31,211 nt of DNA from JAHFRG01 sp036522275 (GTDB lineage: Bacteria > Pseudomonadota > Gammaproteobacteria > Burkholderiales > JAHFRG01), in NCBI GenBank assembly GCA_036522275.1, contig DATDGC010000004.1, positions 1 to 31,211 of the forward strand, in the 5' to 3' direction. Below are positions 23,273 to 29,733 of the stretch, piece by piece. The notes beneath the pieces are model-generated. The model had not been told where the DNA came from. It ran no database searches and saw only the letters and a list, made by a program, of their open reading frames with translations. Every line of letters starts with the position of its first letter. Within the stretch, counting starts at the first letter, position 1. The position numbers and the translations under genes were made by a program.

Positions 23273-23474
23273 CAAATCGGGGGCTTTCAAGCGAGCACTG
23301 TCTGAGCGCAAAGCGCGAGTTGCGCAGCGCCCGATTTGACCAAGGAGCGCCGGGCACTCCTGAGCTTGTCGAAGGAGCGGCGAAGCAGGGCGTCGTTTTG
23401 TTTGGTTACTTTATTTTGGACGAGCAAAATAAAGTAACCAGCTGCCAGGCTGCCCCTGGCATCAAAACAACGCC
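23273..23474. repeat. composite palindromic repeat block between the HDAC and radical SAM genes
   Basis: Nested inverted repeats fill this gap. CAAATCGGG (23273-23281) pairs with CCCGATTTG (23330-23338). A 16-bp perfect stem, 23403-23418 with 23425-23440, has a GACGAG loop. GCCAGG/CCTGGC forms a hairpin at 23444-23460. GGCGTCGTTTTG (23389-23400) matches 23463-23474 inverted with one mismatch. The 18-nt CCTGAGCTTGTCGAAGGA (23359-23376) belongs to a sequence scattered in many proteobacterial genomes. The right end covers the last codons of the radical SAM gene. Nothing in it looks coding. Confidence 0.8.
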
Positions 23475-24538
23475 AACTGCCCGCCTCTTTGCGGCGGGCG
23501 AAAGCGCGCGGTATCGAGCGATTCGCGATTGCGGTTGAAACCCAAACGCTGGCACGCCACCTTAAAGCGTTTCGCCAGCAACTCGGCAAACTTTCCCTCC
23601 CCTCGCATGCGGCTGCCGAATTCCGGGTCGTATTCCTTGCCGCCGCGCATATCGCGCACCCGGCTCATCACATGGCTTGCCTTAAGCGGGTAATGCTCAT
23701 CAAGCCAGGCCTTGAACAAATCCTTCACTTCATAAGGCAGGCGCAGCAGCACGTAGCCCGCCATCGTGGCGCCCGCCTCGCGCGCCGCCTCCAGCACTTT
23801 TTCCACTGCGGAATCGGTGAGAAAAGGAATCACCGGCGCCACCAGCACGCCGCACGGAACACCGGCTTCGCTCAATGTCTTGATCGTCTGCAAGCGGCGC
23901 TGGGGCGCAGTGGCGCGCGGCTCAAGATGGCGTGCAATTTCATGATCCAGCGTGGTGATGGATACAAACACATGCGCCAGGCGCTGCTGCGCCATGGGCG
24001 CAAGCAAATCGAGATCGCGCTCGACCATTGAAGATTTGGTGGCGATGCCCACCGGGTGTTCGCATTCACCCAGCACTTCCAGGATCTGCCGCGTGATGCG
24101 GAATTCGCGCTCGATAGGCTGGTAAGGATCGGTGTTCGCGCCCAGCGCAATGACATCACACTGGTAGCCGGGGTGGGACAATTCCTCGCGCAGCAGCTCG
24201 GCGGCATTCACCTTGGCAAACAACTTGGTTTCGAAATCCAGTCCGGGCGAAAGATTGAGATAGGCGTGGGTCGGGCGTGCGTAGCAATAAACGCAGCCGT
24301 GCTCGCACCCGCGGTAGGGATTGATGGATTGGCTGAACCCGACATCCGGCGACTCGTTGCGGGCGATGATGCTTTTCGCGATTTCTTCGGTGACGGTGGT
24401 CTCGAGCTTTGGCAGCTCCACATCTGGCGGCGTATTCCATCCATCGTCAACGCTTTCCCGCACCCGGCTCTCGAAGCGCCCTTCGGGATTTACCGTCGCG
24501 CCGCGGCCTTTGGGAGGATGAATGATGCTGTGCGCCAC
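23462..24538 (-). CDS. PA0069-family radical SAM protein
   Basis: From the GTG at 24538 the protein is 358 residues. The radical SAM cluster motif CEHGCVYC (Cys 78, 82, 85) is followed by YARPTHAYLNLSPGLDF, typical of the PA0069/Rv2578c family, which is distantly related to spore photoproduct lyase. GVLVAPVIPFLTD is another conserved block. The reaction is unknown. The C-terminus ends QLALF, which fits the clamp-binding pentapeptide QL[SD]LF. GTG 24538 is preferred since AAAGGG lies 6 nt upstream; a GTG at 24553 has no ribosome site. It lies downstream of the GspE/PilB gene, with a 275-bp MITE between them. Confidence 0.88.
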   Translation of the reverse strand: MAHSIIHPPKGRGATVNPEGRFESRVRESVDDGWNTPPDVELPKLETTVTEEIAKSIIARNESPDVGFSQSINPYRGCEHGCVYCYARPTHAYLNLSPGLDFETKLFAKVNAAELLREELSHPGYQCDVIALGANTDPYQPIEREFRITRQILEVLGECEHPVGIATKSSMVERDLDLLAPMAQQRLAHVFVSITTLDHEIARHLEPRATAPQRRLQTIKTLSEAGVPCGVLVAPVIPFLTDSAVEKVLEAAREAGATMAGYVLLRLPYEVKDLFKAWLDEHYPLKASHVMSRVRDMRGGKEYDPEFGSRMRGEGKFAELLAKRFKVACQRLGFNRNRESLDTARFRPPQRGGQLALF

Positions 24539-24589
24539 GATGAACCCTTTCACTTCAACTAATCAACCAACCAAGAACGCCGGCTCTAA

Positions 24590-24864
24590 GGAACCTCTGA
24601 TTTAGTCCCACACGGTTGCGACGACAGCTTTCCGGGAGGGGGTGCGCGAAGCGAGGCGCAGCCAAGGGTTACTCCCCTTGGTAAGCCGAGCGACAAAGCA
24701 GACCGCCCGGAGAAGCCCCGTCCCTCCGGGTTGCGGCAAAATGCGGCGTCTGCGGCGTTGCGCTCCTCGGCATCGTAGTCCCGGCTACGACCTTCGTCGC
24801 GCGCCTTGCACCCATCCGCATTTTGCCAGCAACGCAATCCGCGGAGGACTTAATCAGAGGTTCC
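24590..24864. mobile_element. 275-bp MITE, IS5-like ends, with CTAA target duplication
   Basis: The element starts GGAACCTCTGATTTAGTCC (24590-24608) and ends with the inverted copy GGACTTAATCAGAGGTTCC (24846-24864), one mismatch in 19 bp. CTAA flanks both sides (24586-24589 and 24865-24868), a 4-bp duplication fitting the YTAR target of the IS5 group. A further 12-bp inverted pair lies inside (24735-24746 with 24816-24827, core GCAAAATGCGG). It has no transposase gene; an 83-codon frame across it is not protein-like. It would move only with help from a related transposase. The right duplication contains the stop codon of the GspE/PilB gene. Confidence 0.88.
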
Positions 24865-26667
24865 CTAACTTTTGGTGGATATCATTTGCGCTTGCGGTGT
24901 CGCCTTCAGCACCTCATCCACCGTGGAGAGACCCGCTGCGACTTTCATCGCGCCGCTGATGCGCAGCGGCTTCATCCCGTCCTTGTAACCCTGCTCGCGC
25001 ACCAACGCGACGTCGCAATCGCTGGTAATGAATTTGCGCAAGGCCGGCGTCATGGTGAGCATTTCGAAAATGCCCATGCGTCCCAAATAACCGGTCATGC
25101 GGCACTCAAGACACCCTTTATTGAGACACACCTTGGCTGGTTTGGCGGCCTTCCAGGGAGCAACCAGGTTGGTCCAGCTTTCGTCGCTCAGCGTACCGCT
25201 TTCTTTGCAATGGGGACACAAGATGCGCACCAGGCGTTGCGCCAGCACTCCCAGCAGGGTGGAATGAATCAAATACGGCGGCACGCCGATGTCCAGCAAG
25301 CGGGTGACGGCGGAAGGCGCGTCGTTGGTGTGCAGCGTGGATAGCACCAAGTGGCCGGTGAGCGCCGCCTGGATTGCTATTTCCGCGGTTTCCAGGTCGC
25401 GGATTTCCCCCACCATAATAATGTCCGGGTCCTGCCGCATCAGAGTACGCACTCCACTGGCGAAATCCAGGCCGATGCCGGGCTGCACCTGCATCTGGTT
25501 GAACTGGGGTTCCACCATCTCGATGGGGTCCTCGATGGTGCAGACATTCACCTCCGGCTTGGCGAGCATTTTCAGCGTGGTATACAAGGTAGTGGTCTTG
25601 CCGGAACCGGTGGGCCCGGTCACCAGGATGATGCCGTAGGGCTTGGCGACGAAATCATTCCAGCGCGATATGTCTTCCTCGCTGAATCCCAGTTCCTTGA
25701 AATCCTTCACCAGCACTTCGGGATTGAATATCCGCATCACCACTTTTTCCCCGAACGCGGTGGGCATGGTGGAAATCCGCAGCTCGACTTCCTCGTCATC
25801 GGGAGTTCGGGTCTTGATGCGCCCGTCCTGCGGGCGGCGCTTCTCCACGATGTCCATACGCGCCAGCACCTTGATGCGGCTGGTAACCGCCCCCACCACC
25901 ACCGCCGGAATCTGGTACACCTGGTGTAGCACCCCGTCGATGCGGAAACGCACGATGCCCATGTCACGCCGCGGTTCAAGGTGGATGTCGCTCGCCCGCT
26001 GCTCGAAAGCGTACTGCCACAACCAGTCCACGATATTCACCACTTGCTGGTCATTGGCGTCCAGCTTGCCGCTTTTGCCCAGCTCAACCAATTGCTCTAA
26101 ATTACTGACCCCGGGTAGACGCTCGTCGTGCACCTTCGCCGCCGTCTTGACGGAGCGCGCCAGGCTGTAAATCTCGACGAGATAACGGCTGATGTCCAGC
26201 GGATTGGCCATCACCAGCTTGATCTTCTGGCGCAGCATCAGGGAAAGGTCCCGCGACCACTGGGTGTCGTAAGGCTCAGCTGTGGCGATGACCACTTCCT
26301 TGTCATTCACCGCGACCGGCAGAATAGCGGAGCGCGACGCATAGGCGCTCGACATCACGTTGGTCACCTTGTCAAAATCAATCTTCATGGGGTCAATGTG
26401 GTAATAAGGCAGGTTGGCTTTGTGTGCCAGCCATTCAGTGAGCGCCTCGAGGTGCAAAAGTTTATGCGGCGGCCTGGCATTTTTCCATTTTTGTTCGGCG
26501 ATGACAACCAGCGGATGCAGCCCGGAGCGGCTGCCGTGGTAATCATGCTTGAGCAAATCCGCTTCCGTCTTCAACACGAGGCCGTCCGATACCAGGCCGT
26601 GCAGCACTTGTTCAAGCGAAAGCCGATGATCGGCAGCTCTGTGTTTGATCTGCGTTACGGGTTGCAT
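24865..26667 (-). CDS. GspE/PilB-family secretion or pilus assembly ATPase
   Basis: From ATG 26667 the protein is 600 residues. It has an N-terminal GspE_N-like domain (about 1-190), then ASDIHLEPRRD, Walker A GPTGSGKTT (about 347-355), an Asp box CTIEDPIE, Walker B-like DPDIIMVGEIRD, His box LSTLHTNDA and a C-terminal tetracysteine zinc site (CPHC and CLEC). This is a hexameric motor for type II secretion or type IV pili. No pil or gsp partner gene is near, so it is an orphan. TTG at 26724 could extend it by 19 residues. The TAG stop lies in the MITE target duplication. Confidence 0.92.
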   Translation of the reverse strand: MQPVTQIKHRAADHRLSLEQVLHGLVSDGLVLKTEADLLKHDYHGSRSGLHPLVVIAEQKWKNARPPHKLLHLEALTEWLAHKANLPYYHIDPMKIDFDKVTNVMSSAYASRSAILPVAVNDKEVVIATAEPYDTQWSRDLSLMLRQKIKLVMANPLDISRYLVEIYSLARSVKTAAKVHDERLPGVSNLEQLVELGKSGKLDANDQQVVNIVDWLWQYAFEQRASDIHLEPRRDMGIVRFRIDGVLHQVYQIPAVVVGAVTSRIKVLARMDIVEKRRPQDGRIKTRTPDDEEVELRISTMPTAFGEKVVMRIFNPEVLVKDFKELGFSEEDISRWNDFVAKPYGIILVTGPTGSGKTTTLYTTLKMLAKPEVNVCTIEDPIEMVEPQFNQMQVQPGIGLDFASGVRTLMRQDPDIIMVGEIRDLETAEIAIQAALTGHLVLSTLHTNDAPSAVTRLLDIGVPPYLIHSTLLGVLAQRLVRILCPHCKESGTLSDESWTNLVAPWKAAKPAKVCLNKGCLECRMTGYLGRMGIFEMLTMTPALRKFITSDCDVALVREQGYKDGMKPLRISGAMKVAAGLSTVDEVLKATPQAQMISTKS

Positions 26668-26748
26668 AACCTGCTTTTTGGGGGGATTGTTAGAAGTATA
26701 AACATATTTTTCAGGTTGATACAACGGGTTTTTAGCCTTTTTGATGAG

Positions 26749-26776
26749 ATATTACAAGGCGCGCCTGGAATGTAAA
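26749..26776 (-). promoter_or_regulatory. candidate promoter for the GspE/PilB gene
   Basis: On the minus strand TTTACA (26776-26771) and TAATAT (26754-26749) are 16 bp apart, with five and four consensus bases. The start near 26742 would give a leader of about 75 nt to the ATG at 26667 and about 18 nt to the alternative TTG. Confidence 0.5.
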
Positions 26777-26806
26777 CAGCCTGTAGAGGGAGAATTCGGC
26801 GTCCGT

Positions 26807-26830
26807 GCGAATAAACTCGACCCCGACCCT
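26807..26830 (+). repeat. left copy of a 24-nt flanking motif
   Basis: This stretch matches 28683-28706 in the same orientation at 19 of 24 positions (hand count); the shared core is TCGAC-C-GAC-CT, with C/T changes between. It resembles a short sequence often seen beside REP-associated tyrosine transposases. The two copies bracket the SRAP-MscS-SRAP remnant segment. Confidence 0.4.
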
Positions 26831-26856
26831 GTTTTTTCTCGCATCGTGAATAAAAC

Positions 26857-26880
26857 TTGAGACACTCCGCGTTTTATAAT
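26857..26880 (+). promoter_or_regulatory. -10 box just upstream of the SRAP gene
   Basis: A perfect TATAAT (26875-26880) ends 14 nt before the ATG, so a start near 26887 leaves a leader of about 8 nt. TTGAGA (26857-26862) is only 12 bp upstream, too close for a normal -35. No ribosome site is visible before the start codon. Confidence 0.4.
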
Positions 26881-26894
26881 AAACATCCAAGACT

Positions 26895-27572
26895 ATGTGC
26901 GGCCGATTTGTTCTCTATAGCTCCAAAGAACGCATTGCAGAACGCTTTGCGGTTGACCCATCGTCCCTGAACCTCATCACGCAATGGGAAGCAAGGTACA
27001 ACATTGCGCCAAGCACCCATTGTTTAATCGTACGGCCTTCTGATCTCGGTTGGCGCGAAATGGTGACGCTTTCATGGGGTATGCTTCCCCATTGGGCAAA
27101 GAGCGCGGGCGACCGCCGCTATATCAACGCCAGGGGCGAAACTGTTTTTGAAAAACCCGCATTCCGCGCCGCGGCTCGCCGGAGTCGCTGCCTGGTGGTC
27201 GCAGACGGTTACTACGAATGGAAAGCAACCGGCGCCCGTAAAACGCCCTACTTCTTCAGCATGACGGAAGGCCAGCCCTTTGCCATGGCGGGGATGTGGG
27301 ATTCCTGGGAACGCGAACGCGACAAGATTGAATCATTTGCCATCATCACCACCACGGCCAACGAATTATCCGCAGCCGTTCATGACCGGATGCCTGCCAT
27401 ACTCAAACCGGAGGATTATGATTTGTGGCTGGACGCGAAGATAGCCGATCCCGCACGGCTCGCGCCGCTGATTGCGCCTTACGCTGCAAATTCCATGCAA
27501 TGCTGGACGGTGAGCACCAAAGTCGGCGACCCGAAGAATGAAACGCCTGACTTGATTAAGCCGGTCAAGTAA
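26895..27572 (+). CDS. SRAP domain (YedK/HMCES-type) abasic-site DNA-protein crosslinking protein
   Basis: The 225-residue protein starts MCGRFVLYSS; Cys2, exposed after Met removal, is the residue that crosslinks to abasic sites in single-stranded DNA. The other active-site residues align with E. coli YedK at a constant offset of three: Asn78 in INARGET, Glu108 in GYYEW and His163 in HDRMP. All are present, so it should be active. It shields abasic sites at replication gaps. No LexA box is visible upstream. The last 43 codons are duplicated in diverged form at 28493-28621, beyond the MscS gene. The MscS gene starts 55 nt after its stop. Confidence 0.93.
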   Translation: MCGRFVLYSSKERIAERFAVDPSSLNLITQWEARYNIAPSTHCLIVRPSDLGWREMVTLSWGMLPHWAKSAGDRRYINARGETVFEKPAFRAAARRSRCLVVADGYYEWKATGARKTPYFFSMTEGQPFAMAGMWDSWERERDKIESFAIITTTANELSAAVHDRMPAILKPEDYDLWLDAKIADPARLAPLIAPYAANSMQCWTVSTKVGDPKNETPDLIKPVK

Positions 27573-27627
27573 AATAATCAGGGCCTCGGTGGCAAGAACG
27601 AGTCCAAAGACAAATGAAAGGACACTC

Positions 27628-28455
27628 ATGAACGATCAACTCGAAACACTGGAACACGTGAAACGCACGCTCATCGATCTGGCCATCCAGTTCGGGCCGA
27701 AGGTGCTGGTCGCGGTCGCAATCATCATCGCCGGCGTCTTCGCGGGCCGCTGGGTAGGCAGGATTATCGATGGTGGGCTCAGAAAATTTAATCTCGAGCC
27801 ACCGGTTCGCCAGTTGCTGGTGCGTATCGTGCGGATCTTCGTGCTGGGTCTGTTCGCGATCATGGCGCTGCAGAACCTCGGAGTAGAACTGCTGCCTTTG
27901 ATTGCAGGCCTCGGCGTGGCCGGCGCCGGCATCGCCCTGGCGATGCAGGGTGTGCTTGGCAACATGGTGGCCGGACTGACCATCATCTTTACCCGGCCAT
28001 TCCGCGTCGGCGAATACATCTCGATCGCCAGCGAAGAAGGCCAGGTTGAGAACATCAGTCTCTTCAGTACTGTGCTCAGCCACCCGGACCTGTCGCTGGT
28101 GATCATCCCCAACCGCAAGATCGTCGGCGAGATCCTGCACAACTACGGAAAGATCCGGCAGCTCGAAGTCATGGTTGGTGTCGCCTACGACACCGACCTG
28201 AACAAAGCGCTTTCGGTAATCAACGAAGTGCTGCAGAACAACCCGCGGATGCTGAAAGACCCGGTTCCCGTTATCGCAGTCAGCGTGCTCGCCCCTTCCT
28301 CGATCACCATTGCGGTGAGGCCGTGGGTCAACGTGCCGGATTACGGCCCTGCAGGAGGCGAGATCAAAAAGACGATCGTCGAAACCTTCCGCAGCAGGAA
28401 CATCGTCATCCCGTTCCCGCAACACGAAGTGCGGATGCTGGGGAGTGCAACTTGA
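27628..28455 (+). CDS. small-conductance mechanosensitive channel, MscS family
   Basis: The 275-residue protein has an N-terminal helix (VLVAVAIIIAGVFAGRW), a second helix (IVRIFVLGLFAIMALQNLGV), the Gly/Ala-rich pore helix GLGVAGAGIALAMQGVLGN followed by RPFRVGEYI, a beta domain and the C-terminal segment IVIPFPQHEVRM. It is a minimal three-helix MscS that releases solutes on osmotic downshock at the inner membrane. ATG 27628 is chosen because AAAGGA lies 6 nt upstream and the longer frame at 27589 has none. It lies between a SRAP gene and the remnant of another. Confidence 0.93.
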   Translation: MNDQLETLEHVKRTLIDLAIQFGPKVLVAVAIIIAGVFAGRWVGRIIDGGLRKFNLEPPVRQLLVRIVRIFVLGLFAIMALQNLGVELLPLIAGLGVAGAGIALAMQGVLGNMVAGLTIIFTRPFRVGEYISIASEEGQVENISLFSTVLSHPDLSLVIIPNRKIVGEILHNYGKIRQLEVMVGVAYDTDLNKALSVINEVLQNNPRMLKDPVPVIAVSVLAPSSITIAVRPWVNVPDYGPAGGEIKKTIVETFRSRNIVIPFPQHEVRMLGSAT

Positions 28456-28492
28456 GTGCAGACACTTGGGGCTAGGTTTTAAGGACTAGGCG

Positions 28493-28621
28493 GACGATCC
28501 CGCGCGCCTTGCGCCGCTGATTGCGCCTTACTCCGCGAAATCCTTGCAATGCTGGACGGTGAACAATAAAATCGGCGACCCGAAGAATGAAACGCCCAAC
28601 TTGATTAAGCCCGCCAAATAA
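28493..28621 (+). pseudogene. C-terminal remnant of a second SRAP (YedK-type) gene
   Basis: An open stretch of 42 codons plus TAA reads DDPARLAPLIAPYSAKSLQC, then WTVNNKIGDPKNETPNLIKP and AK. It aligns without gaps to the last 43 codons of the intact SRAP gene (27444-27572). By hand count 111 of 129 bases agree (about 86%), with many third-position changes, so this is a diverged paralogue tail and not a recent copy. A TAG lies two codons upstream (28487-28489) and no N-terminal part is left. It encodes none of the catalytic residues. Confidence 0.85.
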
Positions 28622-28682
28622 ATTATCGAACATTTTGGAACGATGCTCTCCGTCGCGTGGGGATACTGGATAGACCGGCATC

Positions 28683-28706
28683 GCGAATCAATTCGACTCT
28701 GACTCT
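28683..28706 (+). repeat. right copy of a 24-nt flanking motif
   Basis: Partner of 26807-26830 (19 of 24 positions equal). The core AATTCGACTCTGAC is a sequence I associate with REP-transposase neighbourhoods in proteobacteria. It lies between the SRAP remnant and the tRNA-Asn fragment. Confidence 0.4.
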
Positions 28707-28736
28707 TTCTGCCCTTGCTATCCTCTGTTTTATTTA

Positions 28737-28778
28737 GCCCCCCGGTAGGACTAGAACCTACGACCTGCGGATTAATAG
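28737..28778 (-). pseudogene. 3' half of a tRNA-Asn (possible attachment-site scar)
   Basis: On the minus strand the sequence begins in an anticodon loop CTATTAA, continues TCCGC (3' side of the anticodon stem), AGGTC, a complete T-arm GTAGG-TTCTAGT-CCTAC and an acceptor-like CCGGGGGG. The 5' half and the matching GCGGA are missing, and CCA is not encoded. The wild-type loop would be CTGTTAA (anticodon GTT, Asn); here position 34 reads A. Fragments that start at the anticodon loop are typical relics of tRNA-targeted integration. It is not a functional tRNA. Confidence 0.6.
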
Positions 28779-28793
28779 GTGTTATGAGAACGC

Positions 28794-28833
28794 TTGACAA
28801 GCAACCGGGAATCCTAGTATTTTACCAAATGGT
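28794..28833 (+). promoter_or_regulatory. promoter and possible operator of the ArsR-AHSA1 cluster
   Basis: A perfect TTGACA (28794-28799) is followed by TATTTT at 28818-28823 (18 bp spacer) or TAGTAT at 28815-28820 (15 bp). Immediately downstream ACCAAATGGT (28824-28833) is a 4-2-4 palindrome at the expected transcription start, a plausible binding site for the ArsR protein encoded next. The operator role is inference. Confidence 0.55.
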
Positions 28834-28856
28834 TAAATAACAAATAGGTTTTGCCG

Positions 28857-29210
28857 ATGTCGCCTGATCACCTCAGCACCACCTTCGCGGCACTCGCCGA
28901 CCCGACGCGCCGCGCGATCCTTGCGCGCCTCGCCTCGGGCGAAAAATCGGTTACGGAGCTCGCCGAGCCGTTCGAGATCAGCCTTCCCGCCGTGACCAAG
29001 CACCTCAAGGTACTGAAGCGCGCCGGCCTGATTACGCGTAGTCGCGAAGCGCAATGGCGGCCCTGCCGGCTCGAGGCGAAACCGCTGCGGGACGTTGCGG
29101 ATTGGGTCGTGCAGTACCGCCGATTCTGGGAGGAGCGCCTCGACCGCCTGGAGGACTACCTCCGCAAACTTCAAACACGGGAGAAAAAACATGCTCGGAA
29201 GAAAAAGTAA
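28857..29210 (+). CDS. ArsR-family winged-helix transcriptional regulator
   Basis: The 117-residue protein starts MSPDHLSTTFAALADPTRR, and its recognition helix region reads EISLPAVTKHLKVLKRAGL, both typical of ArsR regulators paired with AHSA1 proteins. There is no cysteine cluster for arsenic or zinc, so it is not a classical metal sensor. ATG 28857 is chosen: AGG lies 8 nt upstream, while an in-frame TTG at 28851 sits too close to it. The end overlaps the first AHSA1 gene by 20 nt. It probably represses its own operon. The C-terminus is unusually Lys-rich. Confidence 0.92.
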   Translation: MSPDHLSTTFAALADPTRRAILARLASGEKSVTELAEPFEISLPAVTKHLKVLKRAGLITRSREAQWRPCRLEAKPLRDVADWVVQYRRFWEERLDRLEDYLRKLQTREKKHARKKK

Positions 29211-29682
29211 TCACACTGAGGAAACCGCTGGTCGGGAAATCGTCATAACGCGCGTCTTCGATGCGCCACGTGAACTCGTGTTCAACGCATGGGTCGATCC
29301 GAAACAGGTGGTGCACTGGTGGGGGCCGAAAGGCTTCACGACTACCATTGAAAAAATGGACGTGAGGCCGGGCGGTGTGTGGAAGCATGTCATGCATGGC
29401 CCCGACGGTACCGACTATCCCAACAAAAGCGTCTTTATCGAGGTCGTGAAACCCGAGCGCATTGTTTTTTCCCATGGCGGGGGCAGAAAAGGCGGCCCTG
29501 CCGCGCAATTTCAGGCGACCTGGACCTTCGAAGCACAAGGCGCCAAGACCAAGCTCACCATACGCATGCTCTTCAGGTCGGCCGCGGAACGGGATCAGGT
29601 GGTCAAGGAGTATGGTGCCATCGAGGGCGGGAAGCAAACTTTGGATCGCCTTGCGGAGCATCTGGCGAAGATGGCTTTCTAG
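29191..29682 (+). CDS. SRPBCC/AHSA1-family protein, first copy
   Basis: The 163-residue protein has the AHSA1 START-like fold: EIVITRVFDAPRELVFNAW, then HWWGPKGFTTTIEKMDVRPG, a GGVW-H-MHGPDG stretch, PERIVFSH and a C-terminal helix EGGKQTLDRLAEHL. The fold forms a hydrophobic cavity for a small ligand; no catalytic role is established. The ATG at 29191 lies inside the arsR 3' end (20-nt overlap) with GGGAG 8 nt upstream. It is a paralogue of the products at 30545 and 31048. Confidence 0.9.
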   Translation: MLGRKSNHTEETAGREIVITRVFDAPRELVFNAWVDPKQVVHWWGPKGFTTTIEKMDVRPGGVWKHVMHGPDGTDYPNKSVFIEVVKPERIVFSHGGGRKGGPAAQFQATWTFEAQGAKTKLTIRMLFRSAAERDQVVKEYGAIEGGKQTLDRLAEHLAKMAF

Positions 29683-29733
29683 ATGGTCACGCTGTCTGCA
29701 ACTATCGTCCTCAACCACTGAGAAGGAGATGCC

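Noticed and set aside
23224..23461. A CRISPR-like array in the repeat-rich gap
   Set aside because: The repeats are inverted, not direct, differ from each other and are not regularly spaced; no cas genes are nearby.
24586..24837. An 83-codon open frame covering the MITE
   Set aside because: It starts inside the element, has low-complexity composition and no similarity to a transposase; inverted repeats explain the sequence better.
26761..26894. A LexA box upstream of the SRAP gene
   Set aside because: I looked for CTGT-N8-ACAG or close variants; the CTGT occurrences there have no matching ACAG at the right distance.
27565..28425. A 286-codon open frame on the minus strand opposite the MscS gene
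   Set aside because: It is rich in His, Asp and Gln with no domain or membrane segment and lies exactly opposite a well-recognised channel gene; it is a shadow of a GC-biased coding strand.
28737..28778. A complete functional tRNA on the minus strand
   Set aside because: No 5' acceptor strand, D-arm or 5' side of the anticodon stem is present and the 3' end lacks CCA, so it can only be a fragment.
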